NCBI RefSeq assembly: GCF_902167145.1
Contig: NW_023366878.1
Location: 1-64,000 of the forward strand
Direction: 5' to 3'
DNA: 64,000 bases
DNA from: Zea mays
Taxonomy: Eukaryota; Streptophyta; Magnoliopsida; Poales; Poaceae
Shown piece after piece: positions 46,810 through 58,088 of the stretch. A model generated the notes under the pieces. That model had not been told where the DNA came from. It made no database searches and saw nothing but the letters and a program-made list of their open reading frames with translations. The first letter of the stretch is position 1; the number at the start of each line of letters is the position of its first letter. Position numbers and translations under genes: made by a program.

Positions 46810-47870
46810 CGGATTTTTGACCAAGAATTGGTCTCCACCAGAAATCCAAGAATGTGATTTATGGCAAGGAAACATATGTGGGGTGAGGTGTATGAGCCTC
46901 TGGTCGACGATCAATGGACACACAACCCTAATTTTTGTCGAAAATAGCCATGAACGACCATTTTCAATGACACTGAAGGCTAACACCTACGGATTTTTGA
47001 CCAAGAAATGGTCTCCACCAGAAATCCAAGAATGGGATCTATGGCAAGGAAACATATGTGGGGTTAGGTGTATGAGCCTCTGGTCGACGATCAATGGCCA
47101 CACAACCCTAATTTTTGTCGAAAATAGCCATGAACGACCATTTTCAATGACACTGAAGGCTAACACCTACGGATTTTTGACCAAGAAATGGTCTCCACCA
47201 GAAATCCAAGAATGTGATCTATGGCAAGGAAACATATGTGGGGTGAGGTGTATGAGCCTCTAGTCGACGATCAATGGCCACACAACCCTAATTTTTGTCG
47301 AAAATAGCCATGAACGACCATTTTCAATGACACTGAAGGCTAACACCTACGGATTTTTGACCAAGAAATGGTCTCCACCAGAAATCCAAGAATGTGATCT
47401 ATGGCAAGGAAACATATGTGGGGTGAGGTGTATGAGCCTCTGGTCGACGATCAATGGCCACACAACCCTAATTTTTGTCGAAAATAGCCATGAACGACCA
47501 TTTTCAATGACACTGAAGGCTAACACCTACGGATTTTTGACCAAGAAATGGTCTCCACCAGAAATCCAAGAATGTGATCTATGGCAAGGAAACATATGTG
47601 GGGTGAGGTGTATGAGCCTCTGGTCGACGATCAATGGCCACACAACCCTAATTTTTGTCGAAAATAGCCATGAACGACCATTTTCAATGACACTGAAGGC
47701 TAACACTTACGGATTTTTGACCAAGAAATGGTCTCCACCAGAAATCCAAGAATGTTATCTATGGCAAGGAAACATATGTGGGGTGAGGTGTATGAGCCTC
47801 TGGTCGACGATCAATGGCCACACAACCCTAATTTTTGTCGAAAATAGCCATGAACGACCATTTTCAATAA
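46810..47870 (+). repeat. Homogenised run of a CCCTAATTTTTG monomer variant
   Basis: The ACAACCCTAATTTTTG variant recurs near 46922, 47102, 47282, 47462, 47642 and 47822, exactly 180 bp apart. Most copies also carry the linked variant CAATGACACTGAAGGC. Elsewhere in the window it appears only singly (near 9081, 25076, 29061 and 29963). This is therefore a recent local amplification of one monomer. Confidence 0.9.
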
Positions 47871-49209
47871 TATCGAAGGCTAACACCTATGGATTTTTGA
47901 CCAAGAAATGGTCTCCACCAGAAATCCAAGAATGTAATCTATGGCAAGGAAACATATGTGGGGTGAGGTGTACGAGCCTCTGGTCGATGATCAATTGCCA
48001 CACAACCCCCATTTTGCCGAAAATAGCCATGAATGACCATTTTCAATAATACCGAAGGCTAACACGTACGAGTTTTTAACCAAGAAATGGTCTCCACCAG
48101 AAATCCAAGAATGTGATCTATGGCAAGGAAACATATGTGGGGTGAGGTGTATGAGCCTCTGGTCGATGATCAATGGCCACACAACCCCCATTTTTGTCGA
48201 AAATAGCCATGAACGACCATTTTCAATAATATTAGAGGCTAAGACCTACGGATTTTTGACCGAGAAATGGTCTCCACCAGAAATCCAAGAATGTGATCTA
48301 TGGCAAGGAAACATATGTGGGGTGAGGTGTATGAGCCTCTAGTCGATGATCAATGGCCACACAACCCCCATTTTTGTCGAAAATAGCCATGAACGACCAT
48401 TTTCAATAATATTAGAGGCTAACACCTACGGATTTTAGACCAAGAAATGGTCTCCACCAGAAATCCAAGAATGTGATCTATGGCAAGGAAACATATGTGG
48501 GGTGAGGTGTATGAGCGTCTGGTCGATGATCAATGGCCACACAACCCCCATTTTTGTCAAAAATAGCCATGAACGACCATTTTCAATAATACTAGAGGCT
48601 AAGACCTACGGATTTTTGACCAAGAAATGGTCTCCACCAGAAATCTAAGAATGTGATCTATGGCAAGGAAACATATGTGGAGTGAGGTGTACGATCCTCT
48701 GGTCGATGATCAATGGCCACACAACCCCCATTTTTGTCGAAAATAGCCATGAATGACCATTTTCAAAAATACCGAAGGATAACACCGTTCGGATTTTTGA
48801 CCAAGAAATGGTCTCCACCAGAAATCCAAGAATGTGATCTATGGCAAGGAAACATATGTGGGGTGAGGTGTATGAGCCTCTGGTCGATGATCAATGGCCA
48901 CACAACCCCCATTTTTGTCGAAAATAGCCATGAACGACCATTTTCAATAATACCGAAGGCTAACACCTACGGATTTTTGACCAAGAAATGGTCTCCACCA
49001 GAAATCCAAGAATGTGATCTATGGCAAGGAAACATATGTGGGGTGAGGTGTATGAGCCTCTGGTCGACGATCAATGGCCACACAACCCCCATTTTGCCGA
49101 AAATAGCCATGAATGACCATTTTCAATAATACCGAAGGCTAACACGTATGAGTTTTTAACCAAGAAATGGTCTCCACCAGAAATCCAAGAATGTAATCTA
49201 TGGCAAGGA

Positions 49210-52200
49210 AACATATGTGGGGTGAGGTTTTGACCAAGAAATGGTCTCCACTAGAAATCCAAGAATGTGATCTATGGCAAGGAAACATATGTGGGGTGAG
49301 GTGTATGAGCCTCTAGTCGATGATCAATGGCCACACAACCCCCATTTTTGTCGAAAATATCCATGAATGACCATTTTCAATAATACCGAAGGCTAACACG
49401 TACGAGTTTTTAACCAAGAAATGGTCTCCACCAGAAATCCAAGAATGTAATCTATGGCAAGGAAACATATGTGGGGTGAGGTTTTGACCAAGAAATGGTC
49501 TCCACCAGAAATCCAAGAATGTGATCTATGGCAAGGAAACATATGTGGGGTGAGGTGTATGAGCGTCTGGTCGATGATCAATTGCCACACAACCCCCATT
49601 TGTTATGAAAATAGCCATGAGCTACCTTGAAAATAGCCATGAGCGACCATTTTCAATAATACTAGAGGCTAACACGTACAGATTTTTGACCAAGAAATGG
49701 TCTCAACCAGAAATCCAAGAATGTGATCTATGGCAAGGAAACATATGTGGGGTGAGGTGTATGAGCGTCTGGTCGAAGATCAATGGCCACACAACCCCCA
49801 TTTTTATCGAAAATAGCCATGAACGACCATTTTCAATAATACCGAAGGCTAAGACCTACAGATTTTTGACCAGAAATGGTCTCCACCAGAAATCCAAGAT
49901 TGTGATCTATGGCAAGGAAACATATGTGGGGTGAGGTGTATGAGCCTCTGGTCGATGATCAATGGCCACACAACCCCCATTTTTGTCGAAAATAGCCATG
50001 AATGACCATTTACAATAATACCGAAGGCTAACACCTACGGATTTTTGACCAAGAAATGGTCTCCACCAGAAATCCAAGAATGTGATCTATGACAAGGAAA
50101 CATATGTGGGGTGAGGTGTATGAGCCTCTGGTCGACGATCAATGGCCACACAACCCCCATTTTGCCGAAAATAGCCATGAGCGACCATTTTCAATAATAC
50201 TAGAGGCTAACACGTACGGATTTTTGACCAAGAAATGGTCTCCACCAGAAATCCAAGAATGTGATCTATGGCAAGGAAACATATGTGGGGTGAGGTGTAT
50301 GAGCGTCTGGTTGATGATCAATGGCCACACAACCCCCATTTTTGTCGAAAATAGCCATGAACGAACATTTTCAATAATACCGAAGGCTAACACCTACGGA
50401 TTTTTGACCAAGAAATGGTCTCCACCAGAAATCCAAGAATGAGTTCTATGGCAAGGAAACATATGTGGGGTGAGGTGTATGAGCCTCTGGTCGATGATCA
50501 ATGGCCACACAACCCCCATTTTTGTCGAAAATAGCCATGAATGACCATTTTCAATAATACCGAAGGCTAACACGTACGAGTTATTAACCAAGAAATGGTC
50601 TCCACCAGAAATCCAAGAATGTAATATATGGCAAGGAAACATATGTGGGGTGAGGTTTTGACCAAGAAATGGTCTCCACCAGAAATCCAAGAATGTGATC
50701 TATGGCAAGGAAACATATGTGGGGTGAGGTGTATGAGCGTCTGGTCGATGATCAATGGCCACACAACCCCCAATTTTTATGAAAATAGCCATGAGCGACC
50801 TTGAAAATAGCCATGAGCGACCATTTTCAATAATACTAGAGGCTAACACGTACGGATTTTTGACCAAGAAATGGTCTCCACAAGAAATCCAAGAATGTGA
50901 TCTATGGCAAGGAAACATATGTGGGGTGAGGTTTTGACCAAGAAATGGTCTCCACCAGAAATCCAAGAATGTGATCTATGGCAACGAAACATATGTGGGG
51001 TGAGGTGTATGAGCCTCTGGTCGACGATCAATGGCCACACAACCCCCATTTTTTCGAAAATAGCCATGAATGACCATTTTCAATAATATTAGAGGCTAAC
51101 ACCTACGAGTTTTTTACCAAGAAATGGTCTCCACCAGAAATCCAAGAATGTGATCTATGGCAAGGAAATATATGTGGGGTGAGGTTTTGGCCAAGAAATG
51201 GTCTCCACCAGAAATCCAAGAATGTGATCTATGGCAAGGAAACATATGTGGGGTGAGGTGTATGAGCCTCTTATCGACGATCAATGGCCACACAACCCCC
51301 ATTTTTTCGAAAATAGCCATGAATGACCATTTTCAATAATATTAGAGGCTAACACCTACGAGTTTTTAACCAAGAAATGGTCTCCACCAGAAATCCAAGA
51401 ATGTGATCTATGGCAAGGAAACATATGTGGGGTGAGGTTTTGACCAAGAAATGGTCTCCACCAGAAATCCAAGAATGTGATCTATGGCAAGGAAACATAT
51501 GTGGGGTGAGGTGTATGAGCCTCTGGTCGACGATCAATGGCCACACAACCCCCATTTTTTTCGAAAATAGCCATGAATGACCATTTTCAATAATATTAGA
51601 GGCTAACACCAACGAGTTTTTAACCAAGAAATGGTCTCCACCAGAAATCCAAGAATGTGATCTATGGCAAGGAAACATATGTGGGGTGATGTTTTGACCA
51701 AGAAATGGTCTCCACCAGAAATCCAAGAATGTGATCTATGGCAAGGAAACATATGCGGGGTGAGGTGTATGAGCCTCTGGTCGACGATCAATGGCCACAC
51801 AACCCCCATTTTTTCGAAAATAACCATGAATGACCATTTTCAATAATATTAGAGGCTAACACCTACGAGTTTTTAACCAAGAAATGGTCTCCACCAGAAA
51901 TCCAAGAATGTGATCTATGGCAAGGAAACATATGTGGGGTGAGGTTTTGACCAAGAAATCGGTCTCCACCAGAAATCCAAGACGGTGATCTATGGCAAGG
52001 AAACATATGTGGGGTGAGGTGTATGAGCCTCTGGTCGACGATCAATGGCCACACAACCCCCATTTTTTTCGAAAATAGCCATGAATGACCATTTTCAATA
52101 ATATTAGAGGCTAACACCTACGAGTTTTTAACCAAGAAATGGTCTCCACCAGAAATCCAAGAATGTGATCTATGGCAAGGAAACATATGTGGGGTGAGGT

Positions 52201-55130
52201 TTTGACCAAGAAATGGTCTCCACCAGAAATCCAAGAATGTGATCTATGGCAAGGAAACATATGTGGGGTGAGGTGTATGAGCCTCTGGTCGACGATCAAT
52301 GGCCACACAACCCCCATTTTTTCGAAAATAGCCATGAATGACCATTTTCAATAATATTAGAGGCTAACACCTACGAGTTTTTAACCAAGAAATAGTCTCC
52401 ACCAGAAATCCAAGAATGTGATCTATGGCAAGGAAACATATGTGGGGTGAGGTTTTGACCAAGAAATGGTCTCCACCAGAAATCCAAGAATGTGATCTAT
52501 GGTAAGGAAACATATGTGGGGTGAGGTGTATGAGCCTCTGGTCGACGATCAATGGCCACACAACCCGCATTTTTTTCGAAAATAGCCATGAATGACCATT
52601 TTCAATAATATTAGAGGCTAACACCTACGAGTTTTTAACCAAGAAATGGTCTCCACCAGAAATCCAAGAATGTGATCTATGGCAAGGAAACATATGTGGG
52701 GTGAGGTGTATGAGCCTCTGGTCGACGATCAATGGCCACACAACCCCCATTTTTTTCGAAAATAGCCATGAATGACCATTTTCAATAATATTAGAGGCTA
52801 ACACCTACGAGTTTTTAACCAAGAAATGGTCTCCACCAGAAATCCAAGAATGTGATCTATGGCAAGGAAACCTATGTGGGGTGAGGTTTTGACCAAGAAA
52901 TGGTCTCCACCAGAAATCCAAGAATGTGATCTATGGCAAGGAAACATATGTGGGGTGAGGTGTATGAGCCTCTGGTCGACGATCAATGGCCACACAACCC
53001 CCATTTTTTCGAAAATAGCCATGAATGACCATTTTCAATAATATTAGAGGCTAACACCTACGAGTTTTTAACCAAGAAACGGTTTCCACCAGAAATCCAA
53101 GAATGTGATCTATGGCAAGGAAACATATGTGGGGTGAGGTTTTGACCAAGAAATGGTCTCCACCAGAAATCCAAGAATGTGATCTATGGCAAGGAAACAT
53201 ATGTGGGGTGAGGTTTTGACCAAGAAATCGTCTCCACCAGAAATCCAAGAATGTGATCTATGGCAAGGAAACATATGTGGGGTGAGGTGTATGAGCCTTT
53301 GGTCGACGATCAATGGCCACACAACCCCCATTTTTTTCGAAAATAGCCATGAATGACCATTTTCAATAATATTAGAGGCTAACACCTACGAGTTTTTAAC
53401 CAAGAAATGGTCTCCACCAGAAATCCAAGAATGTGATCTATGGCAAGGAAACATATGTGGGGTGAGGTTTTGACCAAGAAATGGTCTCCACCAGAAATCC
53501 AAGAATGTGATCTATGGCAAGGAAACATATGTGGGGTGAGGTGTATGAGCCTCTGGTCGACGATCAATGGCCACACAACCCCCATTTTTTCGAAAATAGC
53601 CATGAATGACCATTTTCAATAATATTAGAGGCTAACACCTACGAGTTTTTAACCAAGAAATAGTCTCCACCAGAAATCCAAGAATGTGATCTATGGCAAG
53701 GAAACATATGTGGGGTGAGGTTTTGACCAAGAAATGGTCTCCACCTAGAAATCCAAGAATGTGATCTATGGTAAGGAAACATATGTGGGGTGAGGTGTAT
53801 GAGCCTCTGGTCGACGATCAATGGCCACACAACCCGCATTTTTTTCGAAAATAGCCATGAATGACCATTTTCAATAATATTAGAGGCTAACACCTACGAG
53901 TTTTTAACCAAGAAATGGTCTCCACCAGAAATCCAAGAATGTGATCTATGGCAAGGAAACATATGTGGGGTGAGGTGTATGAGCCTCTGGTCGACGATCA
54001 ATGGCCACACAACCCCCATTTTTTTCGAAAATAGCCATGAATGACCATTTTCAATAATATTAGAGGCTAACACCTACGAGTTTTTAACCAAGAAATGGTC
54101 TCCACCAGAAATCCAAGAATGTGATCTATGGCAAGGAAACCTATGTGGGGTGAGGTTTTGACCAAGAAATGGTCTCCACCAGAAATCCAAGAATGTGATC
54201 TATGGCAAGGAAACATATGTGGGGTGAGGTGTATGAGCCTCTGGTCGACGATCAATGGCCACACAACCCCCATTTTTTCGAAAATAGCCATGAATGACCA
54301 TTTTCAATAATATTAGAGGCTAACACCTACGAGTTTTTAACCAAGAAACTGGTTTCCACCAGAAATCCAAGAATGTGATCTATGGCAAGGAAACATATGT
54401 GGGGTGAGGTTTTGACCAAGAAATGGTCTCCACCAGAAATCCAAGAATGTGATCTATGGCAAGGAAACATATGTGGGGTGAGGTGTATGAGCCTCTGGTC
54501 GACGATCAATGGCCACACAACCCCCATTTTTTCGAAAATAGCCATGAATGACCATTTTCAATAATATTAGAGGCTAACACCTACGAGTTTTTAACCAAGA
54601 AATGGTCTCCACCAGAAATCCAAGAATGTGATCTATGGCAAGGAAACATATGTGGGGTGAGGTTTTGACCAAGAAATGGTCTCCACCAGAAATCCAAGAA
54701 TGTGATCTATGGCAAGGAAACATATGTGGGGTGAGGTGTATGAGCCTCTGGTCGACGATCAATGGCCACACAACCCCCATTTTTTTCGAAAATAGCCATG
54801 AATGACCATTTTCAATAATATTAGAGGCTAACACCTACGAGTTTTTAACCAAGAAATGGTCTCCACTAGAAATCCAAGAATGTGATCTATGGCAAGGAAA
54901 CATATGTGGGGTGAGGTTTTGACCAAGAAATGGTCTCCACCAGAAATCCAAGAATGTGATCTATGGCAAGGAAACATATGTGGGGTGAGGTGTATGAGCC
55001 TCTGGTCGACGATCAATGGCCACACAACCCCCATTTTTTTCGAAAATAGCCATGAATGACCATTTTCAATAATATTAGAGGCTAACACCTACGAGTTTTT
55101 AACCAAGAAATGGTCTCCACCAGAAATCCA
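49210..55130 (+). repeat. 254-bp composite repeat (74-bp truncated plus 180-bp full monomer)
   Basis: The junction GTGAGGTTTTGACCAAGAAA removes about 106 bp, so a truncated ~74-bp monomer alternates with a full one. The junction is seen near 49228, 49481, 50654, 50930, 51181, 51436, 51688, 51943, 52197, 52451, 52886, 53137, 53212, 53466, 53718, 54155, 54407, 54661 and 54915, mostly 251-255 bp apart. Full monomers here share TTTTTTCGAAAATAGCC and AATATTAGAGGCTAACACC. It behaves as a new dimeric satellite amplified within the knob. Confidence 0.92.
52100..54640 (+). repeat. ~1268-bp duplication of the composite repeat
   Basis: Segments at 52172, 52364 and 52859 recur at 53440, 53639 and 54128 (offsets about 1268-1275). 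Shared rare variants include AAATAGTCTCC (52390/53668), GGTAAGGAAAC (52501/53770), ACAACCCGCATTTT and GGAAACCTATGTG (52865/54134). Five composite units are therefore duplicated as one higher-order block. Confidence 0.85.
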
Positions 55131-57756
55131 AGAATGTGATCTATGGCAAGGAAACATATGTGGGGTGAGGTGTATGAGCCTCTGGTCGATGATCAATGGC
55201 CACACAACCCCCATTTTTGTCGAAAATAGCCATGAACGACCATTTTCAATAATATCGAAGGCTAACACCTACGGATTTTAGACCAAGAAATGGTCTCCAC
55301 CAGAAATCCAAGAATGTGATCTATGGCAAGGAAACATATGTGGGGTGAGGTGTACGAGCCTCTGGTCGATGATCAATTGCCACACAACCCCCATTTTGTC
55401 GAAAATAGCCATGAACGACCATTTACAATAATACCGAAGGCTAACACCTACGGATTTTTGACCAAGAAATGGTCTCCACCAGAAATCCAAGAATGTGATC
55501 TATGGCAAGGAAACATATGTGGGGTGAGGTGTATGAGCCTCTGGTCGACGATCAATGGCCACACAACCCCCATTTTGCCGAAAATAGCCATGAATGACCA
55601 TTTTCAATAATACCGAAGGCTAAGACCTACGGATTTTTGACCAAGAAATGGTCTCCACCAGAAATCCAAGAATGTGATCTATGGCAAGGAAACATATGTG
55701 GGGTGAGGTGTATGAGCCTCTGGTCGATGATCAATGGCCACACAACCCCCATTTTTGTCGAAAATAGCCATGAATGACCATTTACAATAATACCGAAGGC
55801 TAACACCTACGGATTTTTGACCAAGAAATGGTCTCCACCAGAAATCCAAGAATGTGATCTACGACAAGGAAACATATGTGGGGTGAGGTGTATGAGCCTC
55901 TGGTCGACGATCAATGGCCACACAACCCCCATTTTGCCGAAAATAGCCATGAGCGACCATTTTCAATAATATTAGAGGCTAAGACCTACGGATTTTTGAC
56001 CAAGAAATGGTCTCCACCAGAAATCCAAGAATGTGATCTATGGCAAGGAAACATATGTGGGGTGAGGTGTATGAGCCTCTGGTCGACGATCAATGGCCAC
56101 ACAACCCCCATTTTTTATGAAAATAGCCATGAGCGACCTTGAAAATAGCCATGAGCGACCATTTTCAATAATACTAGAGGCTAACACCTACGGATTTTTG
56201 ACCAAGAAATGGTCTCCACCAGAAATCCAAGAATGTGATCTATGGCAAGGAAACATATGTGGGGTGAGGTGTATGAGCCTCTGGTCGATGATCAATGGCC
56301 ACACAACCCCCATTTTTGTCGAAAATAGCCATGAACGACCATTTTCAATAATACCGAAGGCTAACACCTACGGATTTTTGACCAAGAAATGGTCTCCACC
56401 AGAAATCCAAGAATGTGATCTATGGCAAGGAAACATATGTGGGGTGAGGTGTATGAGCCTCTGGTCGATGATCAATGGCCACACAACCCCCATTTTTGTC
56501 GAAAATAGCCATGAACGACCATTTTCAATAATATCGAAGGCTAACACCTACGGATTTTTGACCAAGAAATGGTCTCCACCAGAAATCCAAGAATGTGATC
56601 TATGGCAAGGAAACATATGTGGGGTGAGGTGTATGAGCCTCTGGTCGACGATCAATGGCCACACAACCCCCATTTTTTATGAAAATAGCCATGAGCGACC
56701 ATTTTCAATAATACTAGAGGCTAACACCTACGGATTTTAGACCAAGAAATGGTCTCCACCAGAAATCCAAGAATGTGATCTATGGCAAGGAAACATATGT
56801 GGGGTGAGGTGTATGAGTGTCTGGTCGATGATCAATGGCCACACAACCCCCATTTTTGTCTAAAATAGCCATGAACGACCATTTTCAATAATACTAGAGG
56901 CTAAGACCTACGGATTTTTGACCAAGAAATGGTCTCCACCAAAAATCCAAGAATGTGATCTATGGCAAGGAAACATATGTGGGGTGAGGTGTATGAGCGT
57001 CTGGTCGATGATCAATGGCCACACAACCCCCTTTTTGTCGAAAATAGCCATGAACGACCATTTTCAATAATACCGAAGGCTAACACGTACGGATTTTAGA
57101 CCAAGAAATGGTCTCCACCAGATGGGGTGAGGTGTACGAGCCTCTGGTCGATGATCAATGGCCACACAACCCCCATTTTTGTCGAAAATAGCCATGAATG
57201 ACCATTTTCAATAATACCGAAGGCTAACACCTACGGATTTTTGACCAAGAAATGGTTTCCACCAGAAATCCAAGAATGTGATCTACGACAAGGAAACATA
57301 TGTGGGGTGAGGTGTATGAGCCTCTGGTCGACGATCAATGGCCACACAACCCCCATTTTGCCGAAAATAGCCATGAATGACCATTTTCAATAATACCGAA
57401 GGCTAAGACCTACGGATTTTTGACCAAGAAATGGTCTCCACCAGAAATCCAAGAATGTGATCTATGGCAAGGAAACATATGTGGGGTGAGGTGTATGAGC
57501 CTCTGGTCGATGATCAATGGCCACACAACCCCCATTTTTGTCGAAAATAGCCATGAATGACCATTTACAATAATACCGAAGGCTAACACCTACGGATTTT
57601 TGACCAAGAAATGGTCTCCACCAGAAATCCAAGAATGTGATCTACGACAAGGAAACATATGTGGGGTGAGGTGTATGAGCCTCTGGTCGATGATCAATGG
57701 CCACACAACCCCCATTTTTGCCGAAAATAGCCATGAGCGACCATTTTCAATAATAC

Positions 57757-57966
57757 ACCTCACCCCACATATGTTTCCTTGCCATAGATCACATTCTTGG
57801 ATTTCTGGTGGAGACCATTTCTTGGTCAAAAATCCGTAGGTGTTAGCCTTCGGTATTATTGAAAACGGTCGTTCATGGCGATTTTCGGCAAAAATGGGGG
57901 TTGTGTGGCCATTGATCATCGACCAGACGCTCATACACCTCACCCCACATATGTTTCCTTGCCATA
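57757..57966 (-). repeat. knob180 block K (minus orientation, ~210 bp)
   Basis: Little more than one inverted monomer, beginning CACCTCACCCCACATATG and ending CTTGCCATAG before AATGACCATTTTC in plus orientation. Confidence 0.88.
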
Positions 57967-58084
57967 GAATGACCATTTTCAAAAATACCAAAGGCTAACA
58001 CCTACGGATTTTTGACCAAGAAATGGTCTCCACCATAAATCCAAGAATGTGATCTATGGCAAGGAAACATATGTGGGGTGAGGT
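57967..58084 (+). repeat. knob180 block L (plus orientation, ~120 bp)
   Basis: A partial plus-orientation monomer from GAATGACC to GGTGAGGTGTAT, flanked on both sides by inverted sequence. The right join shares GTAT with the opposite orientation (58085-58088). Confidence 0.88.
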
Positions 58085-58088
58085 GTAT

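Larger units (their letters stand above)
39406..57752 (+). repeat. knob180 satellite array, block J (plus orientation)
   Basis: An 18.3-kb run of plus-orientation monomers resuming the one cut by the retrotransposon. It contains four internal textures: mixed monomers 39.4-42.1 kb, a 2170-bp tandem duplication 42.1-46.4 kb, a homogenised run of CCCTAATTTTTG monomers 46.8-47.9 kb, and a composite 254-bp repeat 49.2-55.1 kb. Internally deleted monomers occur near 42922, 45092 and 57121. No gene is present. Confidence 0.95.

Noticed and set aside
49210..55130. A second inserted mobile element causing the short units
   Set aside because: Every base of the 74-bp unit is a contiguous part of the knob monomer; the irregularity is a simple 106-bp deletion junction.
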